The position numbers and the translations under genes were made by a program. Positions 34,481-42,936 of a DNA stretch of 64,000 bases are shown here, in pieces (position 1 is the stretch's first letter; the number at the start of each line of letters is the position of its first letter). Below the pieces are notes generated by a model that saw only the letters and a program-made list of their open reading frames with translations, did no database searches and was not told the DNA's origin. The DNA comes from Pseudomonas gingeri. Its GTDB lineage: Bacteria > Pseudomonadota > Gammaproteobacteria > Pseudomonadales > Pseudomonadaceae. Location: assembly GCF_013386115.1 (NCBI RefSeq), contig NZ_JACAOR010000001.1:90639-154638 (forward strand), in the 5' to 3' direction.

Positions 34481-35446
34481 CTATCGGGATGCTACCGGGA
34501 TCGGGTAGCGGGTGAACTGCTGTTCGGTGACCGTGCTTCCCCACTGGCTGCCCGGTTCTTCCTGGGTCAGTTGGAAGCCATGGGCTTCGTAGAGCCGTCG
34601 TGCCGCATCGAGGCCCTTGAACGTCCAGAGGCGGGTGGCGGCGAAACCGAAGCGGTCGCAGAAGGCCAGGGCTTCACCGAGCAACTGTCGGCCGATCCCG
34701 CTGCCCCGGCAGCCGTCGTCCAGGATAAACCAGCGCAGGTGGGCTTCGTTGTTGCCGAGGTCCTGCCCGTCAATGGCGATCGAGCCGACGATACGTTCGT
34801 TGTGCAGGGCCACCCACACTTCGTTGCAGGGCTGCTCCAGGCGCCCGGCAAACTCGGCAACGCCCTGGGCGACCTGGCTTTCGAAGAACTGCCCGAAGCC
34901 GGAGTGCCGGGAGTAGAAGGCCGCATGCATTTCAGCCACGCGTCCCAGCAGGCCCGGCCTGTAGCCCGAGCTGAGGGTGATTGGACGGGGCGCGGCCCCG
35001 CCGTTGTCCAGGCGGAATGCGCCGAGCGCCCGGGCGTAGGCCGCCAGGCCCTGGGCGACGGCTTGCTGCTCTGACGGGTTCAGGTGCTCCAGTGCCGACA
35101 TGACCTGCTGGCGACCATGGCGGTGGATATGGGCGACGGTCTGCCGGCCTTGCCCGGTCAGCAACAGTTGCTTGGCGCGGGCATCTTCGTCACTGACGGC
35201 TTCCCGCAGTTCGCCGGCGTCGATGAGCTTGCCCATCATCCGACTGACACTGGATTTCTCCAGGCCCAGCACCTGGACCAGCCGGGCCGCGGTCATCGCG
35301 CCGGCAGCCTCGATCTCCAGCAGCGCATGGACCGCCGATGCCGAATAGTCGGTGCCGGCCAAGGTGGCCCGCATGAAGCCCAACTCGCGGACCATGGTCC
35401 GCGAGGCGGAGCGAATCGCTTCGACCAGGGATGGATCGCTGCTCAT
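34481..35446 (-). CDS. MarR-GNAT fusion: regulator with N-acetyltransferase domain
   Basis: 321-residue protein combining an N-terminal MarR winged helix (about 1-150: RLVQVLGLEKSSVSRMMGKL recognition region, SDEDARAKQLLLT wing) with a C-terminal GNAT acetyltransferase (about 165-321: acetyl-CoA loop CRGSGIGRQLLGEAL, then ATRLWTFKGLDAARRLYEAH). The start at 35446 has an AGGAGG site. A perfect dyad operator lies 17 bp upstream and is its likely own binding site. The 5' end and operator are duplicated exactly 1000 bp to the right. Confidence 0.9.
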   Translation of the reverse strand: MSSDPSLVEAIRSASRTMVRELGFMRATLAGTDYSASAVHALLEIEAAGAMTAARLVQVLGLEKSSVSRMMGKLIDAGELREAVSDEDARAKQLLLTGQGRQTVAHIHRHGRQQVMSALEHLNPSEQQAVAQGLAAYARALGAFRLDNGGAAPRPITLSSGYRPGLLGRVAEMHAAFYSRHSGFGQFFESQVAQGVAEFAGRLEQPCNEVWVALHNERIVGSIAIDGQDLGNNEAHLRWFILDDGCRGSGIGRQLLGEALAFCDRFGFAATRLWTFKGLDAARRLYEAHGFQLTQEEPGSQWGSTVTEQQFTRYPIPVASR

Positions 35447-35462
35447 CTGACGGCCTCCTCTT

Positions 35463-35487
35463 AAATGGTTGTGCAATACAACCATTT
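35463..35487. promoter_or_regulatory. Perfect inverted-repeat operator of the MarR-GNAT gene
   Basis: AAATGGTTGT-GCAAT-ACAACCATTT, ten-base arms with a five-base spacer, 17 bp upstream of the gene. This is the expected form of a MarR dimer site. A second, two-arm-mismatched copy is found at 36463-36487. Confidence 0.7.
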
Positions 35488-35606
35488 CGGAGAAAAGCTG
35501 TCCAGCGTTACCGGGGCAGGCGGGGGGAGTGGCGGCAGCGTCGCGCATCGAGGCAATCGTTTACACTGGCGGGCTCTCGCCCAACACCGACGCCAGGGAT
35601 AGCCGA

Positions 35607-36341
35607 ATGTTCTACGAGGGTCTTGCCGTACTGCTCGACTATGGGATCTACCTGATTCCGGGCCTGGTTCTCTGTGGCCTCTGGTTCGGCCTGATACCCG
35701 GGAGCCTGCCGCGCCTGCGTATCGTGGTCCTGCTGCTGGCCTTCGTGTTGATGCGCGATGCGATGACGCCGCTGGGCCTGTGGTCGCTCAGCGCCGGCTT
35801 GCAGATCGGATTTATCGCCAATCCGTGGGTACTGGCGGTGCTGGGGGCCTTGTCGCTGGGGCTGGTTGGCCTGCTCGCGCGTCTGGCGCCCGAGCTGTGG
35901 CGACTGCTGGTGGTCTTCAAGGGCAATCGAGCCGCAGGCCTGGCTGTGGGGATCGCGGCCGGCTGCCTGATCGGCTTGCCGCTGCGCTTCTACCAGGAGA
36001 TCGAAGCCGTGGCGATCCCGGGTTACTGGCACTGGCTGATCGGCATGGCGGTGCTGGCCTATGGGGCCAACGCCCTGGAAGAAGTGCTGTTTCGCGGTTT
36101 TCTGCAGGGCTATCTCGAACAGCATGTGACGGCGTTGCGAGCGGCGCTGATCAGTGCCGTGGCGTTCTCGGCCTGCCATTCGTTCCTCGCCCTGACCGTC
36201 ACCCGGCTCGGCTGGCCGGTACTGCTCTTTACCCTGCTCGAAGGGCTGGCCTGCGCGCTGGTGCGCATGCGCTACGGGGTCGTGGCCTCGACGGCGACCC
36301 ACGGCAGCGCGATCCTGCTCATTGCGGTGCCGATGGGGTAG
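35607..36341 (+). CDS. CPBP-family intramembrane glutamic endopeptidase
   Basis: 244-residue membrane protein with about eight helices. The CPBP (CAAX protease and bacteriocin-processing) motif EEVLFRGFLQGYL near residue 160 gives the EExxxR catalytic site, and the second-motif FSACHSFLAL (His) follows 25 residues later. No final-helix lesion. The start at 35607 was chosen as the first good membrane start; an upstream extension would run through the repeat and operator region. The gene appears to sit inside a split repeat, suggesting insertion. Confidence 0.83.
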   Translation: MFYEGLAVLLDYGIYLIPGLVLCGLWFGLIPGSLPRLRIVVLLLAFVLMRDAMTPLGLWSLSAGLQIGFIANPWVLAVLGALSLGLVGLLARLAPELWRLLVVFKGNRAAGLAVGIAAGCLIGLPLRFYQEIEAVAIPGYWHWLIGMAVLAYGANALEEVLFRGFLQGYLEQHVTALRAALISAVAFSACHSFLALTVTRLGWPVLLFTLLEGLACALVRMRYGVVASTATHGSAILLIAVPMG

Positions 36342-36344
36342 GCG

Positions 36345-36422
36345 CCGGTGTCACGGATTGGAAATATTGCGCGGCCACTTCATGGAGCGGGTAGCGCATC
36401 CAGCGGTGGGCCGGATCGTTGT
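36345..36422 (-). pseudogene. Fragment of a LysR-gene 3' end
   Basis: 78 bp about 96% identical (three differences) to 40128-40205, the 3' end of the LysR gene. Read on the minus strand it encodes NDPAHRWMRYPLHEVAAQYF, matching the LysR C-terminus, and is cut on its upstream side by a second repeat. It is a remnant of a former LysR copy and is not expressed as a gene. Confidence 0.75.
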
Positions 36423-36524
36423 GACCAGGGATGGATCGCTGCTCATCTGACGGCCTTCTCTGAAATGGTTGTGCAATACAGCCATTTCAGAGGGAAGCTG
36501 TCCAGCGTTCGCGGGGCTGGCGGG
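36423..36524. repeat. Second copy of the MarR-GNAT promoter and start region
   Basis: About 100 bp at roughly 90% identity to 35423-35524, exactly 1000 bp away in the same orientation. It carries the first nine or so codons of the regulator, its ribosome site and a degraded operator (AAATGGTTGT / ACAGCCATTT). No downstream coding part remains, so it is a duplication scar. Confidence 0.75.
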
Positions 36525-36535
36525 CGACTGCCGGA

Positions 36536-37378
36536 TCAGGCGCGAACCACGCGCTGACGTTGCTCGCCCAGTCCTTCGATCCAGAGGTGCAGTTCATCAC
36601 CGGGTTGCAGCCAGCGGGGCTCGGGTTTCATGCCCATGGCCACGCCGGGTGGTGTGCCGGTGCAGATCACGTCGCCGGGCTGCAAGGTCATGTAGCGGCT
36701 GCAGTAGGAGACGATCTGCGCGACGCTGAAGATCATGGTTTTCGAATGACCGGTCTGGCGCCGCTCGCCGTTGAGCTCAAGCCCCATGCGCAGATCCTGG
36801 GGATCGGCAATTTCATCGCGGGTCACCAGCCAGGGACCGACCGGACCGAAGGTATCGCAACCCTTGCCCTTGTCCCACTGCGTGGATTGCAGCTGGAAGG
36901 CCCGCTCGGAAACATCATTGACCACGCAGTAGCCGGCCACATGGTCCAGCGCCTCGGTCTCGGATACATAGCGGGCTTCGCTGCCGATGACCACGCCCAA
37001 TTCGAGTTCCCAGTCCAGTTGGGTGGAGTGGGGCGGCTGGACGATGTCGTCATTCGGCCCGCTGAGGCAACTGATGGCCTTGTGAAAGATGATCGGTTCG
37101 GCGGGGATCGCCATGCCCGCTTCCTCGGCGTGATCGCGGTAGTTCAGCCCGATGGCGATGAATTTGCGCACCTGGGCCACGGGGGTTGCATAACGGACAC
37201 CCGGCTCCACCAGTGGCAATGCGCTGATATCCAGCCTGGCGAGGGCCTCCAGTGATTGCGGGGAAAGTACCGCGGGGTCGATATCGACGACATGCGCCGA
37301 GAGATCGCGGATGCGTCCCTCGGCGTCTATCAGGCCGGGACGCTCCTGGCCGGGCAGGCCAAAACGGCAAAGCTTCAT
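36536..37378 (-). CDS. Fumarylacetoacetate hydrolase-family protein
   Basis: 280-residue FAH-fold enzyme (C-C bond hydrolase or 2-oxo-4-hydroxyacid-type decarboxylase/lyase). The metal site is visible: the Glu pair in LDWELELGVVIG and Asp in GYCVVNDVSERAFQ. The FIAIGLNYRDHAEE N-terminal block and the terminal TGTPPGVAMGM are conserved. Divergent from a GntR regulator and a beta-hydroxyacid dehydrogenase, it probably belongs to a small catabolic locus for an organic acid or aromatic ring-cleavage product. Confidence 0.9.
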   Translation of the reverse strand: MKLCRFGLPGQERPGLIDAEGRIRDLSAHVVDIDPAVLSPQSLEALARLDISALPLVEPGVRYATPVAQVRKFIAIGLNYRDHAEEAGMAIPAEPIIFHKAISCLSGPNDDIVQPPHSTQLDWELELGVVIGSEARYVSETEALDHVAGYCVVNDVSERAFQLQSTQWDKGKGCDTFGPVGPWLVTRDEIADPQDLRMGLELNGERRQTGHSKTMIFSVAQIVSYCSRYMTLQPGDVICTGTPPGVAMGMKPEPRWLQPGDELHLWIEGLGEQRQRVVRA

Positions 37379-37441
37379 GAATTACCTCGACTGTCAGTTG
37401 CAGGGTGGGGTGACGGGTGCTTGCTAAAATCCAGTTTATGG

Positions 37442-37458
37442 ATAAAAATATATTTTAT
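37442..37458. promoter_or_regulatory. Putative GntR operator
   Basis: ATAAAA-ATATA-TTTTAT is a perfect 17-bp dyad in the 121-bp divergent promoter region between the FAH-family gene and the GntR gene, 42 bp upstream of the regulator start. Its AT content stands out from the surroundings. Confidence 0.55.
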
Positions 37459-37499
37459 GCAATAAAGAAGATTGCCCACTCGTCGAGAGCCCAGGTTCC

Positions 37500-38198
37500 A
37501 TGTCTGTAGAAAACCCAGCGAAAAGCCTGACCCAGGCGACTTACGAACAGCTGCGCAAGGACGTCTTGTCCTGCGTGCTGCAGCCGGGCAACCGGGTGAA
37601 CGTCAAGGAACTGGCCGAGCACTACCAGGCCAGCGGTGGCGCGGTGCGCGAGGCGCTGTCGCGGTTGACCGCCGAGGAACTGGTGATCGCGGAGCCACAA
37701 AAGGGCTTTCGCATTGCGCCGGTCTCCCTTGACGACCTGGCCGACCTGACACAGGCGCGCATCGAGATGGAGGGCAGCTGCCTGCGCCACTCCATCGAAA
37801 ACGGCGATGTCGCCTGGGAGACACGGTTGGTGTCGGCTTACCACGGACTCTCCAGGGCGGCCGGTCCCGACTCCGGCAGTCACTACGACGCCAGGGCCTG
37901 GCACGACGTCCACAAGACGTTTCATGAGGCCCTGGTCAGCGCCTGTCCCAACATCTGGCTGCTGCGCATGCGCACCATGCTGTTCGAGCAATATTCGCGT
38001 TATCGGGCGTTGTCGGTGGCCATGACGGCCGCCTCCAGGAACCTCGACGGTGAACACCAGGCGCTGCGCGATGCCGCGTTGGCCAAGGATGCGAACGCCG
38101 CCGTCGAGTTGATCACCCACCATATCCGGGAAACTTCAACCGTACTGATGCAGAGGCTCCAGGGAACTGGCGTCCAGCAAACATCGGAGATCAGGTAA
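37500..38198 (+). CDS. GntR-family (FadR/FCD) transcriptional regulator
   Basis: 232-residue regulator. The N-terminal winged helix covers residues 8-72 (TYEQLRKDVLSCVLQPG, VNVKELAEHYQASGGAVREA). The all-helical FCD ligand domain follows with metal-site His residues (WHDVHKTFHEAL, HHIRE). It reads out divergently from the FAH-family gene and its TAA overlaps the ATG of the dehydrogenase at 38198 (TAATG), so it probably controls both in response to their substrate. Confidence 0.9.
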   Translation: MSVENPAKSLTQATYEQLRKDVLSCVLQPGNRVNVKELAEHYQASGGAVREALSRLTAEELVIAEPQKGFRIAPVSLDDLADLTQARIEMEGSCLRHSIENGDVAWETRLVSAYHGLSRAAGPDSGSHYDARAWHDVHKTFHEALVSACPNIWLLRMRTMLFEQYSRYRALSVAMTAASRNLDGEHQALRDAALAKDANAAVELITHHIRETSTVLMQRLQGTGVQQTSEIR

Positions 38199-39061
38199 TG
38201 ACCACTATCGCTGTATTGGGCCTTGGGGTCATGGGCTCGCGCATGGCGTTGAACCTCCTGCGGGCCGGGCACACCGTCACCGTCTGGAACCGCACCGAGA
38301 AGGCGGCCGGAGAACTGGTCGCGGCCGGCGCCTCTTTTGCCGCGACGCCGAAAGAGGCCGCGACGGGCGCCGCCATCGTCCTGAGCATGGTGCGCGATGA
38401 CGCGGCATCGGGTGATGTCTGGCTGCACCCGCAACACGGGGCGTTTGCCGGGATGAACGCTTCGAGCATCGCCATTGAAAGCTCCACGGTTTCCCACGAG
38501 TGGGTGCTGGACCTGGGGCAGGCGGCACGGGCCAGGGGGTTGTCGCTGATCGATGCGCCGGTCTCCGGTTCGCGTCCCCAGGCCGAGGCCGGGCAACTGG
38601 TGTTTCTGGTCGGTGGCGAAGCCGCCGCGGTTGAGGCTGCCCGGGAAGTCCTGCAGGCCATGGGTTCTTCGATTCATCATGTCGGTGCACTGGGTGCCGG
38701 CGCGCTGGTCAAGCTGGCGACCAATGCGCTGCTCGGCGTGCAGGTGACCACCCTGGCCGAGCTCTTCGGCATCCTTGGCGCCCATGGCGTGGACCTGGGC
38801 AAGGCGTTCGAGGCGGTCGGCGCCACGTCTGTCTCCAGCGTCGCGTCCCAACGCAGCGCGGCGTCGATGACGGCCGGCAATTTCGCGCCGCAGTTCCCGG
38901 TGGCCCTGATCGAAAAGGATTTTGGCTACGCGGTGAGCGCGGCGGGCGGGGCGGCGGCTGCGCCGACCATCGAGGCGGCGCGCCAGGTGTTCAGCTCGGC
39001 CAGTCAACAAGGCCTGGGTGAGCTCAACATGACCAGCGTGGTCAAGCTGTTTGCCCGGTAA
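38198..39061 (+). CDS. Beta-hydroxyacid dehydrogenase (3-hydroxyisobutyrate dehydrogenase-like)
   Basis: 287-residue NAD(P)-dependent enzyme of the 6-phosphogluconate/3-hydroxyisobutyrate dehydrogenase superfamily. The Rossmann motif GLGVMGSRMALNLLRAG is at 7-23, the substrate loop IDAPVSGSRPQAEAGQL near 116-132 and the catalytic Lys in GALVKLATNALLG near 170. FEKD-like LIEKDFGYAVS in the helical domain is typical. Exact hydroxyacid unknown. Cotranscribed with the GntR gene by overlapping stop/start. Confidence 0.9.
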   Translation: MTTIAVLGLGVMGSRMALNLLRAGHTVTVWNRTEKAAGELVAAGASFAATPKEAATGAAIVLSMVRDDAASGDVWLHPQHGAFAGMNASSIAIESSTVSHEWVLDLGQAARARGLSLIDAPVSGSRPQAEAGQLVFLVGGEAAAVEAAREVLQAMGSSIHHVGALGAGALVKLATNALLGVQVTTLAELFGILGAHGVDLGKAFEAVGATSVSSVASQRSAASMTAGNFAPQFPVALIEKDFGYAVSAAGGAAAAPTIEAARQVFSSASQQGLGELNMTSVVKLFAR

Positions 39062-39196
39062 TCATTGGTGACTCGCCAGCATCAGTAATATGTCTTTCAT
39101 GCTATCGCAAGTCCATGACCGGAACTCCAGAATTGCTCCTGTACCGCTGCCCCGCACCGGAACACTGCTGAATTCGTACACAGAGGAGTAATGAAC

Positions 39197-39970
39197 ATGG
39201 CACGCATCCTGATCACCGGTTCTTCCGACGGACTCGGCCAGATGGCCGCACGATTGCTTGTGGAGCAGGGCCACAGGGTCGTGCTGCACGCTCGCAACGA
39301 GGCGCGTGGGACACATGCCCTGGCACAGGTGCCGGGTGCCGAAACGGTACTCTGTGCCGACCTGTCGAGCATCGCCGAAACCAAGGCATTGGCCGGGCGT
39401 ATCAATGCACTCGGAGACTTCGACGCCATCATCCATAACGCCGCGGTCGGCTACCAGGAGCCCAGGCGCCTTGCCACCGTCGACGGTCTGCCGCATGTCT
39501 TCGCGATCAACGCCCTGGCCCCCTACATCCTGACGGCACTGGTGAATCGCCCGGAGCGACTGGTCTATGTCAGTTCGCGGCTGCATTGCTGTGGCGACCC
39601 GTCGCTGAAGGACCTGACCTGGAAGAAGCGCCCGTGGAACGGCACCCAGGCGTATTCCGACTCCAAGCTGCACAACGTGTTGCTGGCCCTCGCGGTGGCC
39701 CGCCGCTGGCCCGATGTGCTGTCCAACAGCCTTGAGCCCGGCTGGGTCCCGACGAAGATGGGCGGGCCCGATGCCCCGGATGACCTTGACCTGGCGCCGC
39801 GCACGCAAGCTTGGCTGGCCGCCGGCATTGACCCCGAGACCCAGGTGACCGGCGGCTATTTCTACCACCAGCGACCCGCCACGGCGATGAAAGCGGCCCA
39901 GGATTTCAAGGTGCAGGAGCGCTTTCTCTCGGCCTGCGCTGAATTGTCAGGTGTCGCGCTGCCGCAGTAG
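39197..39970 (+). CDS. SDR-family NAD(P)-dependent oxidoreductase
   Basis: 257-residue classical-type SDR starting MARILITGSSDGLGQMAARL. Cofactor motif TGSSDGLG, the NNAG equivalent IIHNAAVGYQ, catalytic Ser in LVYVSSRLHCC and catalytic YxxxK in AYSDSKLHN are all present. The start at 39197 has GAGGAG with an 8-nt spacer, whereas an ATG two codons upstream would have only 2 nt. Single gene; substrate not predictable. Confidence 0.87.
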   Translation: MARILITGSSDGLGQMAARLLVEQGHRVVLHARNEARGTHALAQVPGAETVLCADLSSIAETKALAGRINALGDFDAIIHNAAVGYQEPRRLATVDGLPHVFAINALAPYILTALVNRPERLVYVSSRLHCCGDPSLKDLTWKKRPWNGTQAYSDSKLHNVLLALAVARRWPDVLSNSLEPGWVPTKMGGPDAPDDLDLAPRTQAWLAAGIDPETQVTGGYFYHQRPATAMKAAQDFKVQERFLSACAELSGVALPQ

Positions 39971-40101
39971 CAGGTCCACCTCGGCGCCACGGCGCTGATC
40001 GTGACCGGCAACTTCCTTTCGCGAGCGTTTGCCGCAGGGTTGCCTTCTCGTGCGTCAGGTGAGTCTGCGCTGAGTCATCGCCCGGGATATCGAGGCAATC
40101 T

Positions 40102-41049
40102 TTACACTGGCCGGCTCTCGCCCGGCACCGGTGTCACGGACTGGAAATATTGCGCGGCCACTTCCTGGAGCAGGTAGCGCATCCAGCGGTGGGCCGGATC
40201 GTTGTCGAGGATCTTGTTCCACAAGGTGAATTCGCGCAGGGACGGGAATTCGAAGGGCAGCGGCAGTATTTTCAGGGGCAGGAAACCGGCGTACAGGGTC
40301 GCCAGGCTCCGGTGCATCACGGCAATGCGGTGGGTCCCCACCAACAGGTGCGGCACGGTATTGAAACTGCTGGTGGTCAGTTCCACCCGGCGGGCCTTGC
40401 CGTAGCGCAGCAGGGTCCGTTCTCCCAGGCTCGGCTCGCGGTTGTTGCCGAAGTTGACGGCGACATGGCCCAGTTGCAGGTACTGCTCCAGGCTCAATGT
40501 CTCGCCCACCAGCGGGTTGTCGCGCCAGACCACGCACTGGTAGTCATCTTCGAACAGCAGTTCCTTGGCGTGCAGGTCCGACAGATAGAGGTCCGGCATG
40601 ATCACGAAGTCGACTTCGCCCTGGGTCAGCATCTGGTTGTAGTTGTCGGCGGCCGGCTGGATGTCGATGGAGATGTGCGGCGCGCGTTGTTGCAGGCGCT
40701 GCGCCAGCGGGCTGAGGATCACCGTGGTGACAAAGTCGGTGGCGATGAGCTTGAAATGCCGCTTGCAGGTCAACGGATCGAATTCGGGTTTGTTGACGAT
40801 GCTCGACTGGATATCCAGCAGCACCCGCCGCACCGGTTCGGCCAGTCCCTGGGCCAGGGGCGTCGGCAGCATCTTGCGTCCCACCTGGACCAGCAACTCA
40901 TCGTCGAAATACTCCCGCAGCCGTGCCAGCAGGCCGCTGGCGGCCGACTGGCTGACATTCAGGCGCGAGGCCGCGCGGGTGATGTTCTGTTCGGTGAGCA
41001 GGGTATCGAGAACCACCAGCAGGTTCAGGTCCAGGTGATGAAAGCGCAT
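40102..41049 (-). CDS. LysR-family regulator, NodD/PCP-like subgroup
   Basis: 315-residue LysR regulator beginning MRFHHLDLNLLVVLDTLL, the N-terminus typical of the NodD/LinR/PcpR subgroup. The helix-turn-helix is at 17-40 (TEQNITRAASRLNVSQSAAS), followed by a substrate-binding domain (FKLIATDFVTTVIL, VDFVIMPDLYL). It is divergent from the DUF1302-headed operon, whose promoter carries nod-box-like repeats, so it is the likely activator. Its last 78 bp are duplicated at 36345. Confidence 0.9.
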   Translation of the reverse strand: MRFHHLDLNLLVVLDTLLTEQNITRAASRLNVSQSAASGLLARLREYFDDELLVQVGRKMLPTPLAQGLAEPVRRVLLDIQSSIVNKPEFDPLTCKRHFKLIATDFVTTVILSPLAQRLQQRAPHISIDIQPAADNYNQMLTQGEVDFVIMPDLYLSDLHAKELLFEDDYQCVVWRDNPLVGETLSLEQYLQLGHVAVNFGNNREPSLGERTLLRYGKARRVELTTSSFNTVPHLLVGTHRIAVMHRSLATLYAGFLPLKILPLPFEFPSLREFTLWNKILDNDPAHRWMRYLLQEVAAQYFQSVTPVPGESRPV

Positions 41050-41104
41050 CGGTATTCCTCCGCTTGAGCACGCCGCTTTGTATCACTTTTTTTAGATGGA
41101 TGGC

Positions 41105-41128
41105 ATCCCGATAATCGATTGTTCGGAT
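41105..41128. promoter_or_regulatory. Nod-box-like LysR operator
   Basis: Two overlapping ATC-N9-GAT units (41105-41119 and 41114-41128) form an interrupted dyad with ATCC...GGAT ends and an AATCGATT centre. ATC-N9-GAT is the recognition unit known for NodD. It lies between the divergent LysR and DUF1302 genes, 56 bp from the LysR start and 93 bp from the operon start. Confidence 0.6.
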
Positions 41129-41220
41129 TCCTCCGCGCTCCCTATCATCGCCTCGAGAACTGCAGGGAATGCAGGTTCGCAAAGACCTTTCACGACAAAA
41201 ATAACAAGTCAGAGGTTGGC

Positions 41221-42897
41221 ATGATGAACCGCAAGAGTTTGACGGGCGCTTGGCCGCCCCGGCAGCTGGCTGCCATGGCTGCGGCGTTCGCCGCCATCAG
41301 TGTCGCGCCCCATGCGACGGCGTTTGAGATCGATACCGGTGATTCCGACCTGCATCTGCGCTGGGACAACACCCTAAAGTACAACGCCGCCTGGCGCCTG
41401 AAGGAGCGTGACAGCAAGCTGGTCGGGTCGGTCAACCAGGACGACAGCGACCGCAACTTCAACAAGGGCCTGATTTCCAATCGCCTGAACGTGCTGTCCG
41501 AATTCGATGCGCGCTACAACAATTTCGGTGCGCGGATCAGCGGTGCCGGTTGGTATGACAGCGTCTACGAAGGGCGCAACGACAACGATTCGCCGGCCAC
41601 CGCCAACCAGCGCTCGGTCGCCTACGACCGTTTTACCGATGACACCCGCACCTTGCATGGCAGCGACGCCGAGATTCTCGATGCCTTTGTCTTCGGCAAG
41701 GGCAACCTGGGCGAACTGCCCGGCAGCTTCCGGCTCGGACGACACACGGTGCTGTGGGGCGAGAGCCTGTTCTTCGGCGCCAATGGCATCGCCGGCGGGC
41801 AGGCACCGGTGGACATCATCAAGGCCACGTCGGTGCCCAATACCCCCTTCAAGGAACTGATCCGCCCGGTCAACCAGTTCTCCGGGCAGATCCAGTTGCG
41901 GCCCAATGTTTCCGTGGCGGCCTACTACCAGTTCGAATGGGAAGAGAACCGTATCCCCGCCGTGGGCAGTTACTTCTCGACCTCGGACGTGGTCGGCGAA
42001 GGTGGCGAGCGGCTGATCGTCGGTGGGCCCATCGGTCCCAACCGGCAGCCCCTGGCGTTCTTCCACGGCAAGGACATCAAGGCCAGCGATCGCGGCCAGT
42101 ACGGGCTGTCACTGCGTTTTTCGCCCGAGGACTGGAACACCGATTTTGGCCTGTACGCGATCCGCTATCACGCCAAGGACCCGATGCTCTATACCCGCGC
42201 CAACAGTGGCGGACCGAACGTGCTGACCGGCCAATTGGGTGAGTACCAGCTGGTATACGCCGAAGGGATCAGTGCCTTTGGCGCCAGCTTCAGCACCTCG
42301 GTCGGCGATGCCAACGTCGCCGGCGAAGTCTCGGTGCGTCGCAATACACCGCTGGTCAGCCTGTCGCAGGCCAACCCGGGCGGCCTTGGCGACAACGACA
42401 GCCACGCCCTGTATGCCGTGGGCAACTCGCTGCATGCGCAACTCTCGAGCCTCTACTCGTTCAACAGCAACGGCTTCTGGGACTCGGCCAGCCTGGCCGG
42501 CGAAGTGGCCTGGCATCGGCGCACCAGCATCACCAGGAATGCCGCCGCGCTGGACCCCAACAGCGAGCGCGATGCCTGGGGCCTGCGCATGAGCTTCACG
42601 CCGAACTTCTTCCAGGTCTATCCCGGTGTCGACCTGAGTGTGCCGCTGGGGCTGGGCTACAACCCCAAGGGGCGTTCGTCGGTGATCAGCAAGTTCAACA
42701 ATGGCGTGGGCGACAAGGGCGGCGACCTGAGCATCGGTCTGCAACTGGAATACCTGCAGACCTGGAAGGCCGGCCTCAACTACACGCACTACATCGGCGG
42801 CAGCGACAACTTTCTCGACGCGAACAACGCCAACACCTATGGACAGCCGCTCAAGGACCGGGACTTTCTCGCGTTCACCGTCCAGCGTTCGTTTTGA
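41221..42897 (+). CDS. DUF1302 outer-membrane barrel protein
   Basis: 558-residue DUF1302 protein with signal peptide (AFAAISVAPHATA). The mature part opens with DLHLRWDNTLKYNAAWRL and consists of alternating beta segments ending in the aromatic C-terminal residue (FTVQRSF), the hallmark of outer-membrane barrels. FRLGRHTVLWGESLFFGANGI-type blocks (shortened here) define the family. DUF1302/DUF1329 pairs are linked in Pseudomonas to growth on long-chain or hydrophobic esters and alcohols. First gene of a seven-gene operon. Confidence 0.88.
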   Translation: MMNRKSLTGAWPPRQLAAMAAAFAAISVAPHATAFEIDTGDSDLHLRWDNTLKYNAAWRLKERDSKLVGSVNQDDSDRNFNKGLISNRLNVLSEFDARYNNFGARISGAGWYDSVYEGRNDNDSPATANQRSVAYDRFTDDTRTLHGSDAEILDAFVFGKGNLGELPGSFRLGRHTVLWGESLFFGANGIAGGQAPVDIIKATSVPNTPFKELIRPVNQFSGQIQLRPNVSVAAYYQFEWEENRIPAVGSYFSTSDVVGEGGERLIVGGPIGPNRQPLAFFHGKDIKASDRGQYGLSLRFSPEDWNTDFGLYAIRYHAKDPMLYTRANSGGPNVLTGQLGEYQLVYAEGISAFGASFSTSVGDANVAGEVSVRRNTPLVSLSQANPGGLGDNDSHALYAVGNSLHAQLSSLYSFNSNGFWDSASLAGEVAWHRRTSITRNAAALDPNSERDAWGLRMSFTPNFFQVYPGVDLSVPLGLGYNPKGRSSVISKFNNGVGDKGGDLSIGLQLEYLQTWKAGLNYTHYIGGSDNFLDANNANTYGQPLKDRDFLAFTVQRSF

Positions 42898-42936
42898 ACG
42901 ACTGCTCCAGAACAACAATAACCAGAGGTGCGTTTC

